Assembly: GCF_007990545.2 (NCBI RefSeq)
Contig: NZ_AP019829.2
Coordinates: 1,054,001-1,118,000, forward strand
From: Leptotrichia wadei
Lineage (GTDB): Bacteria > Fusobacteriota > Fusobacteriia > Fusobacteriales > Leptotrichiaceae
Direction of reading: 5' to 3'
Length of the DNA stretch: 64,000 bases
A program made the translations under genes and the position numbers. Within the stretch, counting starts at the first letter, position 1. Each line of letters begins with the position of its first letter. Positions 15,718 to 24,302 of this stretch are shown piece by piece. A model generated the notes under the pieces. It saw nothing but the letters and a program-made list of their open reading frames with translations, searched no databases and was not told where the DNA came from.

Positions 15718-16038
15718 ATGAGAATAATAAAAAGAGATAAAAATGGAGAGGAAATAGCAGAGATTTTTGGTATTTATTGGGATGAAGAAAGAAATCAAAC
15801 ACTTTTTTTGGGGATGACAGATAAATATAGTGGAATGTATGTTTATTCAGAAAGTGAAGTTGAGATTATTGACCCAAATATAAATTTTAGAACAATTTAT
15901 CTTTCTGGGCATCTTCCAGGGATATTTCATTGGGCATTAATAGAAAAAGATTTATTAGATGAGGTTATTGACGGTAATTTAGAATTAAGAAAAAAATTTT
16001 TGGACGTATTGCGTTCAGAGAATATAATAGATTGGTAA
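15718..16038 (+). CDS. Small immunity-like protein, paralogue of genes at 48705-49486
   Basis: 106 residues with EEIAEIFGIYWDEERNQ, a middle DPNINFRTIYLSG, and a short PGIFHWALIEK motif. The layout (a short beta-rich start with an IFG or VFGI motif, then a PxxxHW or PFxW motif and a helical end) resembles the two minus-strand genes near 49 kb, where EVFGIVILDNRK and IPFDWHWKIINKE occur. Such families typically sit in toxin-immunity arrays. AAAGGGATG precedes the ATG. Function is not demonstrated by any catalytic motif. Confidence 0.55.
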   Translation: MRIIKRDKNGEEIAEIFGIYWDEERNQTLFLGMTDKYSGMYVYSESEVEIIDPNINFRTIYLSGHLPGIFHWALIEKDLLDEVIDGNLELRKKFLDVLRSENIIDW

Positions 16039-16170
16039 TTTTATATAAAAATACTATGTATTTTTTATATATATGGAGTGTGTCCAATCAAATAAAAAAT
16101 GGGTAGAGATAATTTTTTTTATAAACTTTAATCTTATATTTTTTAAAATTATAATTAAAATAACTATAAA

Positions 16171-16240
16171 TTTAGGTAAAGGTAGTGGTTTAGAGATATT
16201 TAATCAACGGATTAAACAGATAAATGTTAAACGAGGAGAT
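16171..16240 (+). pseudogene. Possible toxin C-terminal remnant
   Basis: Without its own start, this frame reads LGKGSGLEIFNQRIKQINVK and runs into the next gene's ribosome site. A similar tail, RKGKGLEIFNKNLKEYEV, precedes the next immunity-like gene at 16764. The shared GKG-GLEIFN-+-K wording upstream of two paralogous small genes suggests C-terminal scraps of toxin genes left when toxin-immunity cassettes were shuffled. Confidence 0.4.
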
Positions 16241-16247
16241 ATTCATC

Positions 16248-16763
16248 ATGGAAAAAATAAATGATTTCAATGAAGCTAAAAATTTGCTAGAAAAATATTT
16301 AGATAAAAAAATATCAATAAATAAATTGAAAAAAAATTATTTTATTGATGATATAAAATTTATAAAAGAAGAACTAGAAAAAGCCTATTTATTTAAAGAT
16401 AAAACAAAATTAGATATTTTATTTTGGTTAATATTTACATTTGATTTTTATTCTGAAGAGTTCATAAATATCTTATGTAAGATTTCAAAAGAAGAATGGC
16501 ATTGGAGACACGAAGATATTGCTATTTACTTTATGAAAATGAAGTTACCGTCTACGCTAGAATGTCTTTATGAATTAGCAATTTCAGATTTTGAAAAATA
16601 TCGTGATGATGAATACTGTCAATTAGTTGAAAAATGTTGTTATGCATTGGGAGCAATAGGGACGGAAGAGGCAAAAGAAAAACTTAAATTGTTGGCTAAA
16701 AGTAGTAAAGATATTATACGAGAACATGTTGAAGATACGTTTGAAATGTATAAATTATCTTAA
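16248..16763 (+). CDS. HEAT-like helical protein, possible immunity protein
   Basis: 171 residues, predicted all-helical. The C-terminal half carries HEDIAIYFMKMKLPSTLECL, YELAISDFEKYRDDEY, KCCYALGAIGTEEAKEKL and IREHVEDTF, which look like two HEAT-type helical pairs. It is a clear paralogue of the next gene (same motifs in the same order). GAGGAG at 16233-16238 fixes the ATG at 16248; an earlier in-frame ATG at 16224 has no ribosome site. Proteins of this kind often neutralise toxins of polymorphic systems. No toxin is intact nearby. Confidence 0.6.
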   Translation: MEKINDFNEAKNLLEKYLDKKISINKLKKNYFIDDIKFIKEELEKAYLFKDKTKLDILFWLIFTFDFYSEEFINILCKISKEEWHWRHEDIAIYFMKMKLPSTLECLYELAISDFEKYRDDEYCQLVEKCCYALGAIGTEEAKEKLKLLAKSSKDIIREHVEDTFEMYKLS

Positions 16764-16837
16764 TTTAGGAAAGGAAAAGGATTAGAAATATTCAATAAAA
16801 ATCTAAAAGAATACGAAGTGATAAAGGAGAACAAATA
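16764..16837 (+). pseudogene. Possible toxin C-terminal remnant, second copy
   Basis: Frame FRKGKGLEIFNKNLKEYEVI, ending at a TAA just before the ATG of the next gene. It matches the segment at 16171-16240 in both DNA and protein wording. It has no start and is embedded between two immunity-like genes. Confidence 0.4.
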
Positions 16838-17407
16838 ATGAAAATATCAGCAAAATATGAAAAAGAATTAAAAAAATTCTTTGAATTAAGCAAAAAATTT
16901 TATATTGTAAATTTTCAACTGAGAAATGAGGAATTAATCTCAAATTTTTCTGGTGTTACAGATGAAGAAAAAATAGATATGATTAAAGAAGGAATAAAAC
17001 AAGCATGCTATAAAAAAAATTCAGATGAGATAGCGTACTTAATGTATTCCATTGGGATTTTTGGTTTATTTCCAAAATATTCATTAAATTTTGTTAAGAG
17101 TTTCAGCGAATTATCAAGAGAGGAATTTCATGAAGAACATGAAGACATTGCTAGTTATTTTCAAAGTTTACATTTACCTCAAACAATAGACACGGTATAC
17201 GAACTAGCAATTTCAAATTTTGAAAAATACCGTTGGGACGATAATTTTGCACTGGTCAGAAAATGCTGTTTTGCTTTGGGAGACATAAACACTCCTAAGG
17301 CGAAAGAAAAATTGGAATTATTATTACAAAGTGATGAAGAAATGATAAGAAAACATGTAATGGAGCAATTAAACAGATGTGATTTTACAAATAAAGATGT
17401 TGAATGA
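16838..17407 (+). CDS. HEAT-like helical protein, paralogue of preceding gene
   Basis: 189 residues sharing with the upstream gene HEDIASYFQSLHLPQTI, YELAISNFEKYRWDD, RKCCFALGDINTPKAKEKL and IRKHVMEQL. The N-terminal 60 residues differ, as expected if only the repeat part is conserved. AAAGGAG precedes the ATG. Its TGA overlaps an ATG of the DUF4291 gene, so these genes are probably one transcript. A role as immunity protein is inferred from duplication, size, acidity and the toxin-like remnants before each copy. Confidence 0.6.
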   Translation: MKISAKYEKELKKFFELSKKFYIVNFQLRNEELISNFSGVTDEEKIDMIKEGIKQACYKKNSDEIAYLMYSIGIFGLFPKYSLNFVKSFSELSREEFHEEHEDIASYFQSLHLPQTIDTVYELAISNFEKYRWDDNFALVRKCCFALGDINTPKAKEKLELLLQSDEEMIRKHVMEQLNRCDFTNKDVE

Positions 17408-17418
17408 AAGGATTAATT

Positions 17419-17985
17419 ATGAAAAAAGAAGAGGAAAGAAATATTTATGCAGTATTTGATGACAAGACAATAAGAGTTTATCAAGCATATAGCAATGAAA
17501 TAGCAGACGAGGCTTTAAAATTAGGAAAGTTTGGAAGTAAGTTCAGTTTAAACAGAATGACTTGGATAAAGCCGTCGTTTCTCTGGATGATGTACAGAAG
17601 TGGCTGGGCTACTAAGCAAGGACAGGAAAGAATATTGGCAATTGACCTGAAAAGGGAAGGATTTGATGAAATAGTGAAAAATGCTGTACTTTCATCTTTT
17701 AGAGAAGTTTCTGATTTATCTAAGGAAGAATGGAAAGAAAAACTGGAAAATTCAGAAGTGAGATGCCAATGGGATCCGGACAGGGATATTTATGGTAATC
17801 CAATAGGAAGAAGAGCAATACAGTTAGGCATAAAGGGAGAAATGGTAAAAAAATATATAAATGACTGGATTGTAAATATAACGGATATAACTGATAAAGT
17901 TGTTGAGATAAGAAATAGCATTCAAAATGGAACTTTTTCAGAATCTATGCTTCCTCAAGAGAAAAAGTATATTTTGAATGATTAA
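17419..17985 (+). CDS. DUF4291 family protein
   Basis: 188 residues. The DUF4291 signature is clear: RNIYAVFDDKTIRVYQAYS, then FSLNRMTWIKPSFLWMMYRS and GWATKQGQERILAIDLKREG, and later VRCQWDPDRDIYGNPI followed by RRAIQLGIKGE. The biochemical role of the family is unknown; the many conserved Arg, Trp and Tyr suggest a nucleic-acid or nucleotide ligand. AAAGGA at 17407-17412 supports the ATG at 17419 rather than the overlapping ATG at 17404. It ends the run of small accessory genes. Confidence 0.9.
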   Translation: MKKEEERNIYAVFDDKTIRVYQAYSNEIADEALKLGKFGSKFSLNRMTWIKPSFLWMMYRSGWATKQGQERILAIDLKREGFDEIVKNAVLSSFREVSDLSKEEWKEKLENSEVRCQWDPDRDIYGNPIGRRAIQLGIKGEMVKKYINDWIVNITDITDKVVEIRNSIQNGTFSESMLPQEKKYILND

Positions 17986-18050
17986 ATTTTAAAAAATTAT
18001 ATAAATAAAATATTATTTAAATATAAATTTGTAAAAATTACAAAAAACTA

Positions 18051-18078
18051 TTGATTTTTTTCTAAAATATAGTATAAT
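18051..18078 (+). promoter_or_regulatory. Promoter of the NADH oxidase gene
   Basis: TTGATT (18051-18056), a 16-base spacer and TATAAT (18073-18078), 84 bases before the start codon. Confidence 0.6.
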
Positions 18079-18162
18079 TAAATAAATTGAGAAAAAAATA
18101 ATTTGATATACTAATTGTTATTATTTAAATAATAATATCTTGATAGAAAAGGAGAAATAGAT

Positions 18163-19494
18163 ATGAAAGTTGTAGTAATTGGATGTACACATGCTGGGAC
18201 GGCGGCGATTTTGAATTTGAGAAAGATGAATCCTGAAGCGGAGGTAACTGTATTTGAAAGGAATGATAACATTTCGTTCCTTTCTTGCGGGATTGCCTTA
18301 TATGTTGGAGGAGTAGTGAAGGATCCTAAAGGGTTATTTTATTCTTCGCCTGAAAAATTAAAGGAATTGAATGTTGATACGAAGATGAAACATGAAGTTA
18401 AAAATGTTGATATTGAAGGTAAAAAAATTCATGTTGTAAATCTTGAAAATGGGAATGAATTTGATGAAACTTTTGATAAATTGATTATTACATCAGGTTC
18501 TTGGCCGATTATTCCGTCAATTGAAGGAATTAATCTAAATAATATTTTGCTTTGTAAAAATTATAATCATTCAAATGAAATTATTGAAAGGGCAAAAAAT
18601 TCTCAAAAGATTGTTGTCGTTGGTGCTGGGTATATTGGAGTGGAACTTGTGGAAGCATTTACGGATAATGGGAAAGAAGTTGTGCTGGTAGATGCTGAAG
18701 AAAGAATTTTGAGTAAGTATTTTGATAAGGAATTTACAGATGTTGCTGAAGAATCGATTAAACAAAGGGGAATTGTGCTTGCAACTGGGGAAAAAGTTTT
18801 AAAATTTGAAGGAAGTAATGAAAATGTGGCAAAAGTAATTACTGATAAAAATGAATATGAAGCTGATATGGTAATTATGTGTGTTGGATTCTTGCCAAGT
18901 ACTTCATTATTTAAAGGACAGCTGGAAATGTTGCCAAATGGAGCGATTAAAGTTGATGAATATATGCGAACAAGTAATAAGGATGTTATGGCGGCAGGAG
19001 ATTGCTGTTCGGTATTTTATAATCCTTTACAAAAGGAAGTATATATTCCGCTTGCGACAAATGCCGTGAAAATGGGAACATTGGCAGGCATAAATTTATT
19101 TGAAAATAAGATTAGACATATTGGGACACAAGGGACTTCTGGAATAAAAATTTATGAAAATAATATGGCGGCAACTGGATTAACAGAAGAAAGTGCAAAA
19201 GAAGAAGGAATAGAAGTGGAAAGCGTAATTGCTGTCGATAATTACCGTCCTGAATTTATGCCGACTTATGAAAAAGTAACATTAAAAGTTGTATTTGAAA
19301 AAAATAGCAGAAGAATCTTGGGAGCACAATTAACTTCTAAGATTGATTTAACACAATCAATTAATACATTGTCAGTATGTATTCAAAATAAAATGACAAT
19401 AGAAGAATTGGCATTTGTTGACTTTTTCTTCCAGCCTCATTATAATAAACCTTGGAATTTCTTAAATTTGGCAGGATTGAATGCTTTAAAATAG
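18163..19494 (+). CDS. nox: FAD-dependent NADH oxidase, water-forming type
   Basis: 443 residues, the size of the NADH oxidase/peroxidase and CoA-disulfide reductase group. VVVIGCTHAGTAA binds FAD and includes His10; the redox Cys42 lies in SFLSCGIAL, at the same positions as in enterococcal Nox/Npr. The NAD site is VVVGAGYIGVELVEAF, and VMAAGDCCSV is the second FAD motif. The likely role is reduction of O2 (or peroxide) to water with NADH, a detoxifying reaction in an anaerobe. CoA-disulfide reductase activity is a possible alternative. AAAGGAG precedes the ATG. The OsmC gene 26 bases downstream fits an oxidative-stress unit. Confidence 0.9.
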   Translation: MKVVVIGCTHAGTAAILNLRKMNPEAEVTVFERNDNISFLSCGIALYVGGVVKDPKGLFYSSPEKLKELNVDTKMKHEVKNVDIEGKKIHVVNLENGNEFDETFDKLIITSGSWPIIPSIEGINLNNILLCKNYNHSNEIIERAKNSQKIVVVGAGYIGVELVEAFTDNGKEVVLVDAEERILSKYFDKEFTDVAEESIKQRGIVLATGEKVLKFEGSNENVAKVITDKNEYEADMVIMCVGFLPSTSLFKGQLEMLPNGAIKVDEYMRTSNKDVMAAGDCCSVFYNPLQKEVYIPLATNAVKMGTLAGINLFENKIRHIGTQGTSGIKIYENNMAATGLTEESAKEEGIEVESVIAVDNYRPEFMPTYEKVTLKVVFEKNSRRILGAQLTSKIDLTQSINTLSVCIQNKMTIEELAFVDFFFQPHYNKPWNFLNLAGLNALK

Positions 19495-19520
19495 AATTTG
19501 AGATAATTAGGAGATAAAAA

Positions 19521-19919
19521 ATGGATAAAATAATAGTAAAATATGACAAAAATTTCAGAATGAAAATCGAAAATAACAGAAATAGCGAGATTATTTTGAC
19601 AGATCGTAATGGTGAAATGCTTTCTCCATCGGAACTTCTCGCTGCATCTGTAGCTTCATGTGCTATGACAGTTTTATCAATAAAATTGGAATCTAATAAC
19701 CAGAATTTTCAAAATTGCTATGCAGAAGTTGGGAAAAAAGTCGATTTAACAACTTTTAAAGTTACAGAAATCAATATTGCATTTCATCTGAAAAAGGAAT
19801 ATAGTCAGAAAGTAAGAGAAAAAGCTGAAAAATCAGTAGAAGAAATGTGTGTAGTTGGCAGAAGTTTAAGTAAAGATGTGAGACAGAATTATTCTTTTAT
19901 TTATGATGTTGAAAATTAA
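19521..19919 (+). CDS. OsmC/Ohr-family peroxide-handling protein
   Basis: 132 residues. The family features are the N-terminal strand region, LSPSELLAASVASCAM with the first redox Cys, and VEEMCVVGRSLSKDV with the second. OsmC/Ohr proteins reduce organic hydroperoxides by means of this Cys pair. It sits 26 bases behind the NADH oxidase gene with an AGGAG ahead of the ATG, which supports a shared stress function. It is the short YhfA/OsmC-like branch rather than classic Ohr, so the exact substrate is open. Confidence 0.88.
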   Translation: MDKIIVKYDKNFRMKIENNRNSEIILTDRNGEMLSPSELLAASVASCAMTVLSIKLESNNQNFQNCYAEVGKKVDLTTFKVTEINIAFHLKKEYSQKVREKAEKSVEEMCVVGRSLSKDVRQNYSFIYDVEN

Positions 19920-19940
19920 AACTGCATATAGGTGAGAAAA

Positions 19941-20483
19941 ATGATATATGATATATTAGATTTTTTAGAAGAACTATTTTGGAAAGTAAGAGCTTACTAC
20001 AGGAAAAGAAAAAGTACAGTTATAAGTATTTTTATTTTTATAATTTCAATTTATGCAGGAAGTTTAATTTATTTTCTAAAAGATGAGAGAATTAGGCTTA
20101 TAAAAGAAAATCGAAAATATAATTTCTGGTTTGTTCACAATTTTGATTTCAAAAGAAAACTTTACGCAATGAATTATGGATTTTCACTTAATGAGACAGT
20201 TAGGCTATATAATTTTAATTTTAAAAGGTATTTAGTTGGATTGAAATGGAAGATAGGAAGTAAAGATGTATTTTATGTTTTTATATTGCCATATAATAGA
20301 AAATACTTTTACGTTCCAGAAAGGCAGATACTGTATTTGAAAAAAGCTGATTATTCAAAAGAATTTGAAAAAGAAGCTATAGATTATAAAAATATTGGAG
20401 AATTTCTTGAAGTAAAATTAGTGGAAGATGAAAAAGACAGAAAAATACGGAAATTTTTAAAATTTTTAGAAGAAAATAATTAA
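19941..20483 (+). CDS. Membrane-anchored protein of unknown function
   Basis: 180 residues. A basic N-terminal stretch (KVRAYYRKRKS) precedes a single helix, TVISIFIFIISIYAGSLIYF, at about residues 27-46, with the rest outside or at the membrane face. The soluble part is rich in aromatic and basic residues and has no known motif. AGGTGA just before the ATG at 19941 fits that start better than the overlapping GTG at 19932. It ends at a strong bidirectional terminator and may be the last gene of the nox-osmC transcript. Confidence 0.65.
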   Translation: MIYDILDFLEELFWKVRAYYRKRKSTVISIFIFIISIYAGSLIYFLKDERIRLIKENRKYNFWFVHNFDFKRKLYAMNYGFSLNETVRLYNFNFKRYLVGLKWKIGSKDVFYVFILPYNRKYFYVPERQILYLKKADYSKEFEKEAIDYKNIGEFLEVKLVEDEKDRKIRKFLKFLEENN

Positions 20484-20484
20484 G

Positions 20485-20531
20485 AAAAAAAGGAGCAACC
20501 TCACAGATTAACTATGAGAGAACTCCTTTTT
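20485..20531. terminator. Bidirectional rho-independent terminator
   Basis: AAAAAAGGAG and CTCCTTTTTT enclose a 26-base loop that itself can pair (CTCA with TGAG). A-run and T-run on opposite sides allow termination on both strands between the convergent genes. Confidence 0.85.
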
Positions 20532-20574
20532 TGTTTCTTAATTTTTTATAAAAATCAAAAATTTAATTATCTAA

Positions 20575-20943
20575 CTACATTTGAAAATCTCCAGTTTCGC
20601 CATTATTTGCTTTATCCATTAAGAAGTTTGACATTTCTTTAAATTCTGATACTGCTTTTGCATCTTTTCCTGTTACAGAACTTACGCTTTGTGAATTTAT
20701 AAGACTTCTTGAGATTTCAAGAGCTATATCTCTGAATGAATTCTGGCTCATTGAGAATAATTCACCATTTTTGTTTTTTCTATCATATTGAGCGCCAATT
20801 ATTTTTCCATCTCTAACTGTTAATTTTACAAATGAATTCCAATTTCCGTCATATCTTTTTTCAACAGAATAAATACCGTTTTTTAATGCTGAAAATCCCA
20901 AAATATTTAATAAAAACATTAAGATAACTAAAAATTTTTTCAT
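20575..20943 (-). CDS. Secreted FMN-binding-like protein
   Basis: 122 residues with an N-terminal signal peptide (MKKFLVILMFLLNILGFSAL) and a small domain of the kind KLTVRDGKIIGAQYDRKN, ending with NSQSVSSVTGKDAKAVSEF. The S-V-T-G-K segment takes the place of the SGAT-type motif to which FMN is covalently linked in FMN-binding domains. Members of this group occur in envelope electron-transfer chains and as membrane immunogens. No lipobox Cys is seen. AAGGGGTG supports the ATG at 20943; a GTG at 20952 overlaps it. Confidence 0.6.
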   Translation of the reverse strand: MKKFLVILMFLLNILGFSALKNGIYSVEKRYDGNWNSFVKLTVRDGKIIGAQYDRKNKNGELFSMSQNSFRDIALEISRSLINSQSVSSVTGKDAKAVSEFKEMSNFLMDKANNGETGDFQM

Positions 20944-21039
20944 ATTTAACACCCCTTTTCTATCTAAATAAAAATTTTTTCTGAGATACCCCTTTTCTAA
21001 TAATATTATACACTATTTTTTAATAAAATCAAATATTTT

Positions 21040-21942
21040 TTAATAAAATGCTTGTGTGTCTGTTACATAGCCATCTTTGTTATAAAAAGTCCAGTTTCCA
21101 TAAGCCTTGTAATTTCTTAAAGCTCCTTGAACTTTAACTTTTCCGTTATCATAATATTGAGTAAAATTACCATTTCCATTTACTAATTTCATTTCACGTT
21201 CTTTTGAACCATTTCTTGAATAACCTAAAATATCAGTAATAATACCATTTTGATAATTTTCAATTAATTTTTTTGCACCATTTTCATAGTTCCAAGTCCA
21301 TTGTCCATTTCTATAATTACGAGAATAGTTTCCATTTGAACGGACAATACCGTTGGAATAATATGATTTTGCTTCTCCATTTAGTTGCCCATTTGTATAA
21401 TTATTTTCATTTGTAACAATGCCATTTGAAATTTTTAATTCTTTTCCATTTTTCATATTATTTATATATTCAAGTGATGAAGTTAAACGTCCAAATTCGT
21501 CAAAATCATAACTTGCACCATTTAACATTCCATTTTTGTAATTTCTTATAGTTTTAGAATTACCATTCCCATAGAAATCAACATCTTCACCTTCTCTTAT
21601 ACCATTTATATAATTTGCAACTTTTTGTAGATTACCGTTTTGATAATATAGAAACATAGGCCCATTTAATGTCCCGTTTTGATAATTCCTAACAACTTGT
21701 GCATTTCCAACCTTATCAAATTCAACATAAACTCCAGTAAATGGCTGTCCAGTTTCCTTCACTGTGGCAAAATTTCCAGCAATTGCAACATTGTCGACTG
21801 TGCTATAGTATGAAGTTAATGCATGTGAAGACTGGGCTGAATATTCACTGCTTCTTTTGGCAGAAACTTTGGGAACTGCTGCTGCTGACAAGTTACTTAT
21901 AGATAAACATGAGAATAAGACTATTATTGATTTTTTTAACAT
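21040..21942 (-). CDS. Secreted YwqK/MORN-like repeat protein
   Basis: 300 residues with a signal peptide (KKSIIVLFSCLSISNLSAA). From about residue 80 it consists of about eleven repeats of 20-23 residues of the type YYQNGNLQKVANYINGI, as in proteins named YwqK-family antitoxins, which are beta-rich MORN variants. Secretion argues against an antitoxin role and for a surface or periplasmic binding scaffold. AAAGGAGG lies inside a longer frame that begins at 21969, so the ATG at 21942 is the likely start. Confidence 0.75.
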   Translation of the reverse strand: MLKKSIIVLFSCLSISNLSAAAVPKVSAKRSSEYSAQSSHALTSYYSTVDNVAIAGNFATVKETGQPFTGVYVEFDKVGNAQVVRNYQNGTLNGPMFLYYQNGNLQKVANYINGIREGEDVDFYGNGNSKTIRNYKNGMLNGASYDFDEFGRLTSSLEYINNMKNGKELKISNGIVTNENNYTNGQLNGEAKSYYSNGIVRSNGNYSRNYRNGQWTWNYENGAKKLIENYQNGIITDILGYSRNGSKEREMKLVNGNGNFTQYYDNGKVKVQGALRNYKAYGNWTFYNKDGYVTDTQAFY

Positions 21943-22050
21943 AATAAATTTTCCTCCTTTTTTAAACATTACTTTTATTATAACAATAGTTAATTATATT
22001 TATCTTAGAAAAATATAATTATAAAAAAATTTTTAAAAATAAATAAAGTA

Positions 22051-22059
22051 TGCTATAAT
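22051..22059 (+). promoter_or_regulatory. Extended -10 promoter element
   Basis: TG-C-TATAAT (22051-22059), 64 bases before the ATG of the membrane protein gene. No good -35 box is seen. Confidence 0.45.
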
Positions 22060-22122
22060 TTTATTGCTTGTCAAATATATCGTAACTTTGAATTTTAAGT
22101 AAAATAAAAGAAAGGAGATTTT

Positions 22123-22998
22123 ATGGATTTATACAATTTAAGAAATAATATGAGAAGCAGGTATTTTTCGATGTGGGAATATTTAAATAATGGATTTGAA
22201 ATTTTTAAAATGTTTGTAAAAAATCATCCTTTGATAGTTTTTTTATATTTTATATTTTCAACTATTATGGTACTTTTTATTACGTTTCCATTTACAGAGC
22301 AGGCAATAAAGATGTATGAATTTACAAAAAAAATAAATAATGAAAAAATGCAAGAAAATATAAATGAATATGCTTCACTTTTATCCAGACTTTTTTCTAT
22401 GCTTTTGCTGTATGCTTTAATTTCATTAATTATTCAGTTTGTAGCAGTAATTATACGAAAAAAAGCAGGTCTAGAAATTGAGATGGAAGAAGAAAAAAGA
22501 GAAAAAATGAGAAAAAGTAATTTTAAATTAGGAGAAATTATTCTTAAATTCGTAACTATGATAGCAGTATATTTAATTATTGGGATAGTTCTAATGATGT
22601 TCATTGTTGTACTTTCATTATTTTTAGGTAGCTCTTCTGGATTATTTATAGTATCTGTCATATATCTTGTTTTATTCCTTAATATTTTATATTTACAGCA
22701 AATATACTATTTAAGAAATGTCAATTTAGTGGAAGCATTTAAATATAATTTATATTTAAGTAAGGGAAAAAGATTAAGAATATTACTTCCAATAATAATG
22801 ATTACATTAATTGCATTTTTTATTAATTATGCCTTAAATCATTTTGCTGGAATGGCGATTGGAAATTTACAAATGTTAGGAATAGTTACATCTGTAACTA
22901 GCGGAATTGTTAAGACTTTTTCAACTTTGTATACAATAATAACAGAAAATCTTATATATTTTAATGTGGAGTATATGGATTTAAAGGAATTAAAATAA
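22123..22998 (+). CDS. Polytopic membrane protein, paralogue 1
   Basis: 291 residues with about five to six hydrophobic helices and an N-terminal cytosolic stretch MWEYLNNGFEIFKMFVKNHP. It shares design and local wording with the next gene: an N-terminal KLGEYFS/SMWEYLN plus F-KMF motif, a central large hydrophobic pair, a LYLQQIYYLRNVNLVEAFKY segment (FFQIFYVRNMKIWDSFKY in the paralogue), then KGKRLRILLPIIMI. This layout resembles the membrane domain of glycerophosphodiesterase-like and DUF975-type proteins. No catalytic motif is seen. Confidence 0.7.
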   Translation: MDLYNLRNNMRSRYFSMWEYLNNGFEIFKMFVKNHPLIVFLYFIFSTIMVLFITFPFTEQAIKMYEFTKKINNEKMQENINEYASLLSRLFSMLLLYALISLIIQFVAVIIRKKAGLEIEMEEEKREKMRKSNFKLGEIILKFVTMIAVYLIIGIVLMMFIVVLSLFLGSSSGLFIVSVIYLVLFLNILYLQQIYYLRNVNLVEAFKYNLYLSKGKRLRILLPIIMITLIAFFINYALNHFAGMAIGNLQMLGIVTSVTSGIVKTFSTLYTIITENLIYFNVEYMDLKELK

Positions 22999-23089
22999 TT
23001 TTTTTGAAAATTATATAAATTATAATTAATAAAAAGTTCTAAAATAAGAAATTAATATTTTTGTCAAAATAAAAAAGAAGGAGAGAGTT

Positions 23090-24022
23090 ATGAATTTTGA
23101 AAACTTACAAAAAGATCTGTTTGAAAGAAAATTTAAATTAGGAGAATATTTCTCAAAAACATTTGAACTTTTAAAGATATTTTTAAAAGAAAATAAATTA
23201 TGGTTTATTTTGCTTACAATCGGAAATACTTGGCTGCTTTTTTCCAATATATTGATACAACACATTGGGATAAGTTTAAAGATTGCAGAAAGTACTGGCG
23301 ATAATCGTGGTATTCTTGGAGCACTTTTTTCCAATATTTTGGTGCTTTTTGGTATTGTTATAGTGTCACTTGGATTAGGACTATTAAGAGTAATAATTTA
23401 TATGAAGTCAGGCTATAAAATTGAAGGAAGAGAAAAGGAATATCGTTTTGAAAATGCCTTTATTAAATATTTGAAATATATTGGGCTGTCTCTGTTATTC
23501 ATAGTTGCAATTATGATTGTAGTAATGCTTTTACTGCTAATAACAACTATTCTTGCTATTGCCACTAAAGAGATTCATTCAAATTTTGTCGGATATATTC
23601 TAATTGCAATACCATTGATAGCTTATGTTGCAATTATACTTGCATTTATATTGAATATTCTTTATTTTTTTCAAATATTTTATGTTAGAAATATGAAAAT
23701 ATGGGATTCGTTTAAATATAATTTAGAATTATCTAAAAAAAATAGATTTAGAATAATAGTTCCAGCAATTATAATTGTATTGATAAATCTAATATTTATA
23801 GTACCTTTTTCTATTTCGATATTTACTTTTTTGCCAACCTACATTGGATTTATAGCTTCTGTTATATGCGGATTTTTTTCAGGAATCTTAGGAGTCGCTG
23901 GAATAGTAATGAATATTGTAGTATTTTTAAATGTGGAATATGATTATTTGAAAAAGCAAGATGAAAAAAGGAATGAAAACAATAGTAAAGAAAATAATAG
24001 TGATGATTTGAATTTAGAATAA
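23090..24022 (+). CDS. Polytopic membrane protein, paralogue 2
   Basis: 310 residues, five to six helices, and a charged C-terminal tail rich in Asn, Glu and Lys. FQIFYVRNMKIWDSFKYNLE and KKNRFRIIVPAIII align with the matching parts of the preceding gene, so the two arose by duplication. AAGGAGAG precedes the ATG. A strong terminator follows 14 bases after the stop. Two related polytopic proteins side by side could form a heteromeric membrane complex; the substrate is unknown. Confidence 0.7.
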   Translation: MNFENLQKDLFERKFKLGEYFSKTFELLKIFLKENKLWFILLTIGNTWLLFSNILIQHIGISLKIAESTGDNRGILGALFSNILVLFGIVIVSLGLGLLRVIIYMKSGYKIEGREKEYRFENAFIKYLKYIGLSLLFIVAIMIVVMLLLLITTILAIATKEIHSNFVGYILIAIPLIAYVAIILAFILNILYFFQIFYVRNMKIWDSFKYNLELSKKNRFRIIVPAIIIVLINLIFIVPFSISIFTFLPTYIGFIASVICGFFSGILGVAGIVMNIVVFLNVEYDYLKKQDEKRNENNSKENNSDDLNLE

Positions 24023-24035
24023 ATAAAAATAATTT

Positions 24036-24063
24036 TAAGTGGAATAAGAATTCCACTTTTTTT
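24036..24063 (+). terminator. Rho-independent terminator
   Basis: AAGTGGAAT and ATTCCACTT form a 9-bp perfect stem around a short loop, followed by T residues. It ends the membrane-protein pair transcript. Confidence 0.85.
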
Positions 24064-24172
24064 AAAATTATTTTAAATTTTAAACATTTTTCATTTTGAG
24101 TACGTTGTGTTTTCAAATTATTTATGATAAAATAATAAAGTATAAAAATAATGTATTATTTAAAAAAATTGT

Positions 24173-24189
24173 GCTATACTATTTATAGC
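24173..24189 (+). promoter_or_regulatory. Small palindrome over a putative -10 box
   Basis: GCTATA and TATAGC flank five bases; the left part supplies TG-C-TATACT, an extended -10 type sequence, about 120 bases before the TPR gene. A regulator or simple chance could explain the symmetry. Confidence 0.35.
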
Positions 24190-24302
24190 ATAACAATAAC
24201 ATAGTGATTACACTTTGGAATTAAGTTTTGAACTTTAAAAACAATTATAAGTAAAAAAACAATGAAGAATCACTGTAAATATTATATTAGATAGGAGGAT
24301 GT

